A DNA stretch of 11,150 bases, taken from assembly GCA_003561495.1 (NCBI GenBank), contig PWWM01000100.1:1-11150 (forward strand), written 5' to 3'. The translations under genes were made by a program, and so were the position numbers. The notes beneath the pieces were generated by a model. It had not been told where the DNA came from. It worked only from the letters and a program-made list of their open reading frames with translations, and ran no database searches. Positions 7,084 to 11,150 of the stretch are shown in pieces (position 1 is the stretch's first letter; the number at the start of each line of letters is the position of its first letter). Origin of the DNA: Gammaproteobacteria bacterium. Lineage in GTDB: Bacteria > Pseudomonadota > Gammaproteobacteria > Xanthomonadales > Wenzhouxiangellaceae.

Positions 7084-7929
7084 ATGATGAAGATTCGACT
7101 TCTGATCACTTTGTTCGCAGTTTTGTTTGCTGTCAGCGCTTACGCGCAGCAGCAGGACTATTACCTGACCGACGGCGATTCCGAGACGATGTTCATCGTG
7201 CGCGATGGTCAACTCCAGGATTCAGTCACAACCTTCAATCTCGGCTATCCCATTGCAATCATGGACTCCGTGTTGCTTTATCACCGCGATGCCGTGGAGG
7301 GACGTGAGTATGACCTGTCCGGCAATCCCACCGGGTTTACCTGGACGGGCCCGGGTGGATACTCGGAAATCCTTGATGGAACGACAGATGGTGTGCAGTA
7401 CAACTACATGGTGATGTGCTGCGCCAGTGGTGACGGCGACAATTATGTTTTGAGATCCGACCTGCAGTTTGAAAACCTGGAGGTGTTATTCACCTTTGAC
7501 GAGGCAGACTTTCCTGATGGTGGTGCTGGAATCGTCTACGATCCAGTCGGAGGTCAGCTGTTCATTACTGCCTTCGATAACCAGATTTATCGATTCAGTC
7601 TGACCGGAGATGTTCTCGAGCAGTTCACGATCGACAGTGCGAGCGGAGCATTGTGTTGTCTGGCCTATGAGCAGGAAACCGACACCTTCTGGGCGGCTCG
7701 GAACAGCAGTGACATGCTCTATCAATTCGACCGCCAGGGCAATACGCTTGATTCCGTAGCTGTGGATGGTTTGGAAAGCTTCGGCAATATCTGGGGCGGC
7801 GGAATGCAAATCACCGGAACTGACGCGCCACCTCCTCTGGCCGTGGATACATTGAGCTGGCAGTCCCTGATGCTGTTGCTTCTGGCCATGGCGGCCATCG
7901 GTTGGTTCAGCCCGGCCATGCGTCGGTAA
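7084..7929 (+). CDS. Secreted propeller-like protein with IPTL-CTERM-like C-terminal sorting tail
   Basis: 281 residues. A Sec signal peptide (MMKIRLLITLFAVLFAVSAYA, residues 1-21, cleavage before QQQ) is followed by a mostly beta-strand body. Two similar stretches look like propeller blades: GIVYDPVGGQLFITAFDNQI with YRFSLTGDVLEQFTI, and LAYEQETDTFWAARNSSDM with LYQFDRQGNTLDSVAV. Two vicinal cysteine pairs occur (VMCC and LCC). The C-terminus (about 253-281) reads VDTLSWQSLMLLLLAMAAIG, then WFSPAMRR: a short signature, one hydrophobic helix and a basic end, the architecture of IPTL-CTERM protein-sorting domains, with VDTLS instead of I/VPTLS. That predicts export and transient membrane anchoring before processing or surface delivery. 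No enzymatic motif is recognised. The gene is visibly less GC-rich than its neighbours and lies between two copies of a TPP-gene segment, suggesting acquisition. Confidence 0.8.
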   Translation: MMKIRLLITLFAVLFAVSAYAQQQDYYLTDGDSETMFIVRDGQLQDSVTTFNLGYPIAIMDSVLLYHRDAVEGREYDLSGNPTGFTWTGPGGYSEILDGTTDGVQYNYMVMCCASGDGDNYVLRSDLQFENLEVLFTFDEADFPDGGAGIVYDPVGGQLFITAFDNQIYRFSLTGDVLEQFTIDSASGALCCLAYEQETDTFWAARNSSDMLYQFDRQGNTLDSVAVDGLESFGNIWGGGMQITGTDAPPPLAVDTLSWQSLMLLLLAMAAIGWFSPAMRR

Positions 7930-7939
7930 GTCATTCTCA

Positions 7940-7961
7940 GCGCCGGCCAGTGGGCCGGCGC
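7940..7961. terminator. Perfect GC hairpin after the IPTL-CTERM-like gene (no T-tract)
   Basis: A perfect 9-base-pair stem, GCGCCGGCC/GGCCGGCGC, closes a 4-base AGTG loop and starts 11 bases after the stop codon. Position suggests a 3'-end or termination role, but the downstream bases (GACACCTCC) give no U-run, so intrinsic termination is unproven. It could instead mark the right boundary of the inserted gene. Confidence 0.5.
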
Positions 7962-7976
7962 GACACCTCCGCCCCC

Positions 7977-8084
7977 CTGGTCGATACCATCACTCCGGAG
8001 TCCCTGAACCGCACCAAACGCCGCATCCTTCCCTGGTTGCTCAGATCCCTGCCGAATGCGGTCGCGTGGATCAGATTCCTGTAA
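7977..8084 (+). pseudogene. Orphan 3' fragment of a second TPP-enzyme gene
   Basis: Bases 7977-8056 repeat the 3' coding region of the TPP gene (6824-6903), 67 of 80 identical. Translated, it reads LVDTITPESLNRTKRR, then ILPWLLRSLP, then diverges to NAVAWIRFL and stops at 8082-8084. From PESLN onward all 20 residues are identical although six bases differ, so every difference there is synonymous. That means the fragment descends from a gene that diverged under protein-level selection and is not a fresh slippage copy. No start codon or catalytic domain is attached (an in-frame ATG at 7902 lies inside the preceding gene), so it is probably non-functional debris. It marks a recombination junction to the right of the inserted secreted-protein gene. 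Confidence 0.8.
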
Positions 8085-8226
8085 CAAGAAAGTCAATCGC
8101 GGCGACGATGCGGTCACTGTCGGAAGCGAGTGAGGTTTCTTTTTTCTTGAGGTAGGCGACCGATATACTGGTGATCTGGTGGGCAAGCAGCGCCAGCCGG
8201 AAGAGCGAATAGCGCGTGAAAGGTCT
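8071..8226 (-). pseudogene. Possible small coding remnant, unrecognised
   Basis: On the minus strand this frame is open for 51 residues between a TAG at 8227-8229 and the TGA at 8071-8073. It reads FTRYSLFRLALLAHQITSIS, then VAYLKKKETSLASDSDRI, then VAAIDFLVTGI: an amphipathic, helix-like composition that looks more protein-like than the other five frames, which give Arg/Pro-rich text. It has no ATG and no ribosome binding site, so if it is real it is a 3' fragment or starts at a CTG. It follows directly, on the same strand, the structured palindrome at 8239-8317. I do not recognise the family; it overlaps the orphan TPP fragment by 14 bases at the 3' ends. Confidence 0.25.
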
Positions 8227-8700
8227 CTAGGTCCCGTAGCTGTTGGCTTTTGCGACCGAGCGGGCCGGAGGCGTACTCGCCTGTACGGTGAGGACCCGCG
8301 ACCGAGCAAAAGTCAGCAGATGGGGGGCCTGGGGGCGTTGCAGTAGAAGGCGTCATGAATAAGGGAGGCTAAGGGGCTGGGAGGCCGTCCTGTAATGAAG
8401 CTGATGTCATGGCCTGGATGCGAGACAACTGCGGAGTCCGGCTGAAAACGCGACCGCCAGCACTGCAAACGCAGCCTGGATACCATCGTCGAGCGCTTCG
8501 ACGTGCGATGTGGGCCGGTCGTCGGTGTCGGCCGGACGTGACCGGTGAGCTTGCAGACTCAACGCTTTGAGACTGGGGCGCCACTGGTATCGACGGTGGA
8601 CCAGATTGGTGGCATCGATGGTGCACAGTGGTGTTGCGTAAGGAGTGCCTACCCCATACGGACGAGTTGACAGTGCTTGCCAGCCCATCGCTGTGGGGCT
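8085..8700. other. Gene-poor scar region between the orphan fragment and pirin
   Basis: About 600 bases hold no gene I can support apart from the small minus-strand remnant and the palindrome described separately. Frames here are short or Arg/Pro/Ser-rich. The minus-strand frame over 8407-8640 is open only as the extension of an antisense frame of pirin; its last stretch (SHVEALDDGIQAAFAVLAVAF) has mildly protein-like composition but no start or recognisable family. The composition suggests degraded coding or mobile DNA. Confidence 0.5.
8239..8317. repeat. 79-base nested palindrome with symmetric internal loops (possible structured RNA or mobile repeat)
   Basis: Four nested stems can be drawn by eye: GCTG/CAGC (8239-8242 with 8314-8317); GCTTTTGC/GCAAAAGT (8246-8253 with 8306-8313, one G-U); GCGGG/CCCGC (8260-8264 with 8295-8299); and CGTAC/GTACG (8272-8276 with 8283-8287), total 22 pairs. 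The two inner loops are symmetric: GACCGA opposes GACCGA (6 x 6, capable of tandem G-A pairs) and CCGGAGG opposes GTGAGGA. The tip has mutually exclusive alternatives, AGGCG/CGCCT around TACT and CTCGCC/GGTGAG around TGTAC. Either strand could be the functional one. No convincing gene covers it. Confidence 0.6.
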
Positions 8701-8735
8701 ATGGTCTGTCTTTTGTGATGGAGATGGCAGACCAT
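8701..8735. promoter_or_regulatory. Inverted repeat enclosing the pirin ribosome binding site and touching its start codon
   Basis: ATGGTCTG (8701-8708) and CAGACCAT (8728-8735) are perfect 8-base inverted arms separated by 19 bases. The spacer carries the likely Shine-Dalgarno GGAG (8720-8723) and the right arm includes the first two bases of the ATG at 8734. It could be an RNA hairpin limiting initiation, an operator, or chance. Confidence 0.4.
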
Positions 8736-9648
8736 GAGCTGGATGGAGTGTCCGCAGGCCGGCGAACGCGAGGCCGGCAACCAGGCGGTGGAGCTGGCCA
8801 TCGTGCCGCGCACCAGCGACATCGGTGGTCTGGAGGTGCGTCGGGCCTTGCCGTCGCGGCAGCGGCGCATGGTCGGGCCGTTCGTGTTTTTTGACCAGAT
8901 GGGACCCAGCCGGCTGGCGCCGGGCGAAGGCCTGGACGTTCGCCCGCATCCACACATTGGCCTGGCCACCATCACTTACGTGTTCAGCGGGGAAATTCTG
9001 CATCGCGACAGCCTGGGCCATGTCCAGCCCATCCGTCCGGGCGAGCTGAACTGGATGACCGCCGGGCGCGGCATCGCTCACTCCGAACGCACCCCCGATG
9101 CACTCAGACCGGCCGGCCCGGAGCTGTCCGGGATCCAGACCTGGATCGCACTGCCCCATGAACACGAGGAAACCAAGCCTGCATTCATTCATCATGCCCG
9201 TGGCGTGATGCCGATCATCGAGGAAAAGGACTGGCGCGCCACCCTGATCTGCGGAAGCCAGTGGGGACAGCAATCGCCGGTCGAAACCTATACGGAAACC
9301 CTCTATGCCGACCTGGTGATGCAGGCCGGAGCATGCGTGCCCATTGAATCCGACGTGGAAGAACGGGCGTTGTATGTCTACTCCGGCGCCGTCGAGATCG
9401 GCGGCCAGCGCCACGAAGCCGGGCAGTTGCTGGTGCTGCGTGCCGGCGACAAAGTCGCGGTCAAGGCGCTGGAGCCGGTGCGGATGATGCTAGTCGGCGG
9501 CGAGCCCATGGATGGCCCGCGGCATCTCTGGTGGAATTTCGTTTCTTCCCGAAAAGAACGCATCGAGCAGGCCAAGGCCGACTGGAAAGCCGGTCGTTTC
9601 GATTCCGTCATTGGCGAAACCGAATTCATTCCCCTCCCGGAACGTTGA
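8734..9648 (+). CDS. Pirin family protein (bicupin metalloprotein)
   Basis: 304 residues. The N-terminal cupin carries the pirin signature: GPFVFFDQMGPSRL (48-61), then PHPHIGLATITYVFSG with His72 and His74, and GRGIAHSERTP with His116 and Glu118. These four match the iron ligands of human pirin (His56, His58, His101, Glu103). A second cupin-like half covers about residues 170-270 (ALYVYSGAVEIGG, GQLLVLRAGDKVAVKA). The C-terminus WNFVSSRKERIEQAKADW is typical of bacterial pirins. Bacterial members include quercetin 2,3-dioxygenases and regulators of metabolic enzymes, so role cannot be set from sequence. The start at 8734 is supported by GGAG ten bases upstream; the ATG at 8743 is an alternative. 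It ends 25 bases before the next flavoenzyme, so the two are likely cotranscribed. Confidence 0.92.
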   Translation: MSWMECPQAGEREAGNQAVELAIVPRTSDIGGLEVRRALPSRQRRMVGPFVFFDQMGPSRLAPGEGLDVRPHPHIGLATITYVFSGEILHRDSLGHVQPIRPGELNWMTAGRGIAHSERTPDALRPAGPELSGIQTWIALPHEHEETKPAFIHHARGVMPIIEEKDWRATLICGSQWGQQSPVETYTETLYADLVMQAGACVPIESDVEERALYVYSGAVEIGGQRHEAGQLLVLRAGDKVAVKALEPVRMMLVGGEPMDGPRHLWWNFVSSRKERIEQAKADWKAGRFDSVIGETEFIPLPER

Positions 9649-9673
9649 GCCGGTCTGTGGTGCAATAGCGCCC

Positions 9674-11068
9674 ATGCTGCGTCAACTCACCGACTTGCTG
9701 GGCCGCGAGGGTGTGCTCGGACCCGATAATGACATCGCCCGTTATATCCACGAGCCGCGCGGGCGATTTCATGGTCGGCCGATGGCCGTGGCCCGGCCCG
9801 ACAGCACGGATCAACTGGCCAGGCTGGTGACCTTCTGCCGGGAAAAGCGACTGCCCATGGTGACCCAGGGTGGTCACACCGGCCTGGTCGGAGGGGCTTC
9901 GTCTTCGGTCGATGAATCCGAAATCATTATCAGCCTGGAGCGCCTGAACCGAATTCGCAGGGTCAATCCGGATGATGCCAGCCTGGTCGCCGAGGCCGGC
10001 TGCACCCTGGCCGCGGTGCGCGAGGCCGCCGATGAGCACGCCATGCTCTACCCGGTCAGCCTGGCCTCCGAAGGCACCGCCACCATTGGCGGGACCATCG
10101 CCACCAATGCCGGCGGCAACCTGACCATTCGCTACGGCAACACCCGCAGCCAGGTGTTGGGCCTGGAAGTGGTGCTGACCGATGGCCGGGTGTTTTCCGA
10201 ACTGGCGCCGCTTCGCAAGGACAACAGCGGGTATGACATCAAGCAGTTGTTCATCGGTTCGGAGGGCACGCTGGGCATTATCAGCGCGGCCACTCTGGCG
10301 CTGGCCCCCCGACCGGCACAGACCGTGACCGCGATGGTTGCCACCCCTTCACTCAAGGCCGGGCTCGCGTTGCTGGCGCAACTGAAAAAGCACATGGGCG
10401 AGACCCTGTCGGCCTGTGAGTTCATGCCACGCCTGGCCATGGCATTTGTGCTCGACTACCTGGACTCGGCTCGCGATCCCTTCGATCAACCACCCCCCTG
10501 GTATGTGCAGGTGCAGGTCGACAGCGCCCTGGACGGTGACTGGTTGGAAGCTCGTTTGCTGGATGTACTGCAAGATGCCTTGTCGGCAAAGATCGCCAGC
10601 GATGTAGTGGTCGCCGACAGCATGGCCAAAGCCGATCAACTGTGGCAACTGCGCGAATCCATTTCGCCCGCCCAGCGAATCGGCGGCGTCAGTCTGAAAC
10701 ACGACATCTCGGTCCCGGTCTCAAGCATTCCGGCCTTCGTCGAACAGGCGAGCCGGGAACTGGCCGAAGCCGTCCCGGGCATTCGCCCCTGCATCTTCGG
10801 CCACCTGGGCGATGGCAACCTGCACTTCAACCTCAGCCAGCCCGAGCACATGCAAGCCGATGAGTTTCGGGCACTCGAGCGTCGTTGCAACCGCATCGTC
10901 TTCGACCGGGTACGGCACTTCAATGGCTCCATCGCCGCCGAACACGGCATCGGCCAGCTACGTCGCCAGGAACTGGCCTCAGGCCAGCCGCTAAAAGTCG
11001 ACCTGATGCGCGCCCTGAAGAAGTCACTGGACCCGGAAAATCTCCTCAACCCCGGTAAGGTGGTCTGA
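9674..11068 (+). CDS. FAD-linked 2-hydroxyacid dehydrogenase, GlcD / D-2-hydroxyglutarate dehydrogenase-like
   Basis: 464 residues from the ATG at 9674; an upstream in-frame ATG at 9512 would overlap the pirin gene by 137 bases, so I reject it. The N-terminal PCMH-type FAD domain has PMVTQGGHTGLVGGASS (61-77), ASEGTATIGGTIATNAGG and IRYGNTRSQVLGLEVVLTDG, and continues to LFIGSEGTLGIISAATLAL. The C-terminal FAD-oxidase domain has LWQLRESIS, then FGHLGDGNLHFN with His377 and His384, and AAEHGIG with Glu423, matching the metal- and substrate-binding residues of D-2-hydroxyglutarate and D-lactate dehydrogenases; it ends DPENLLNPGKV. Length fits bacterial D-2-hydroxyglutarate dehydrogenases (about 460-470) better than E. 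coli GlcD (499), and no glcE/glcF partners are seen to the left. Expected reaction: D-2-hydroxyacid to 2-oxoacid. Its TGA stop lies inside the first unit of a heptamer tandem repeat. Confidence 0.9.
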   Translation: MLRQLTDLLGREGVLGPDNDIARYIHEPRGRFHGRPMAVARPDSTDQLARLVTFCREKRLPMVTQGGHTGLVGGASSSVDESEIIISLERLNRIRRVNPDDASLVAEAGCTLAAVREAADEHAMLYPVSLASEGTATIGGTIATNAGGNLTIRYGNTRSQVLGLEVVLTDGRVFSELAPLRKDNSGYDIKQLFIGSEGTLGIISAATLALAPRPAQTVTAMVATPSLKAGLALLAQLKKHMGETLSACEFMPRLAMAFVLDYLDSARDPFDQPPPWYVQVQVDSALDGDWLEARLLDVLQDALSAKIASDVVVADSMAKADQLWQLRESISPAQRIGGVSLKHDISVPVSSIPAFVEQASRELAEAVPGIRPCIFGHLGDGNLHFNLSQPEHMQADEFRALERRCNRIVFDRVRHFNGSIAAEHGIGQLRRQELASGQPLKVDLMRALKKSLDPENLLNPGKVV

Positions 11069-11100
11069 GGTCTGAGGTCTGAGGTCTGAGGTCTGAGGTC
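11062..11100. repeat. Heptanucleotide tandem repeat (GGTCTGA)5 plus partial unit
   Basis: Five perfect head-to-tail copies of GGTCTGA (11062-11096) are followed by GGTC. The first copy provides the last valine codon and the TGA stop (11066-11068) of the upstream flavoenzyme. As 7 is not a multiple of 3, copies upstream of the stop would shift frame, but expansion downstream leaves the protein unchanged. Confidence 0.95.
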
Positions 11101-11130
11101 GGTGGTCTGGGAGGAGACGGTTTTCGGGAA

Positions 11131-11150
11131 AAGGATCAAGGCGCAAGGAT
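11131..11150. repeat. Second period-7 tract (AAGGNNC), running off the window
   Basis: AAGGATC, AAGGCGC and AAGGAT follow in register with a 7-base period up to the last base. Too short for certainty, but the same period as the repeat 31 bases upstream makes it notable. Confidence 0.5.

Noticed and set aside
8407..9414. 335-codon open frame on the minus strand opposite pirin
   Set aside because: It is antisense to a clear pirin gene in GC-rich DNA and its translation shows no family motif; long antisense frames are expected here.
9512..9673. Extended N-terminus for the GlcD-like enzyme
   Set aside because: It overlaps the end of pirin by 137 bases and encodes Arg/Pro/Ser-rich text unlike the family's N-terminus.
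11062..11100. CRISPR or direct-repeat array
   Set aside because: Units are 7 bases with no spacers, so this is a simple tandem repeat.

Overview
The window looks like an ordinary chromosomal stretch of a GC-rich gammaproteobacterium. Two weak taxonomic pointers suggest the Xanthomonadales/Wenzhouxiangella side: a secreted protein with an IPTL-CTERM-like tail, and a choice-of-anchor Q/D beta-helix protein ending in an IFRDRF-type tail. No rRNA, tRNA, phage gene, intact transposase or CRISPR array is visible. This assignment is inference from protein style and base composition only.

Layout: a truncated minus-strand YhhN-family (lysoplasmalogenase-like) membrane protein occupies the left edge (1-524). 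Diverging from it after 31 bases is a secreted beta-helix protein (556-2196). All later clear genes are on the plus strand: a COG3573-type FAD-binding dehydrogenase (2245-3873); an intergenic region with a paired GTAG-headed REP-like element (3917-3992); an LldD-like FMN 2-hydroxyacid dehydrogenase (4118-5281) tightly coupled to a thiamine-diphosphate enzyme of the IlvB/benzoylformate-decarboxylase superfamily (5294-6952); a small secreted propeller-like protein with an IPTL-CTERM-like C-terminus (7084-7929); a gene-poor scar region (7930-8733); a pirin (8734-9648); and a GlcD/D-2-hydroxyglutarate-dehydrogenase-like flavoenzyme (9674-11068). The last gene's stop codon lies inside a heptanucleotide tandem repeat, and a second period-7 tract runs off the right edge.

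How the genes may work together: the FMN enzyme should make 2-oxoacids from L-2-hydroxyacids, and the TPP enzyme 12 bases downstream is a plausible consumer of such 2-oxoacids. The FAD enzyme near the right end would feed the same pool from D-2-hydroxyacids. With the COG3573 flavoprotein this gives a flavin-rich oxidative cluster, but substrates cannot be read from sequence.

The most unusual part is 6824-8320. The C-terminal coding segment of the TPP gene recurs about 1.15 kb downstream as an orphan fragment, with 13 differences in 80 bases; in the last 20 codons all differences are synonymous. The secreted, visibly less GC-rich gene sits between the two copies. Right after the orphan lies a 79-base nested palindrome with symmetric internal loops and alternative pairings, possibly a structured RNA or a mobile repeat. 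I read this region as a recombination or insertion scar. I do not see a complete new system, but these elements are the best candidates for a second look.
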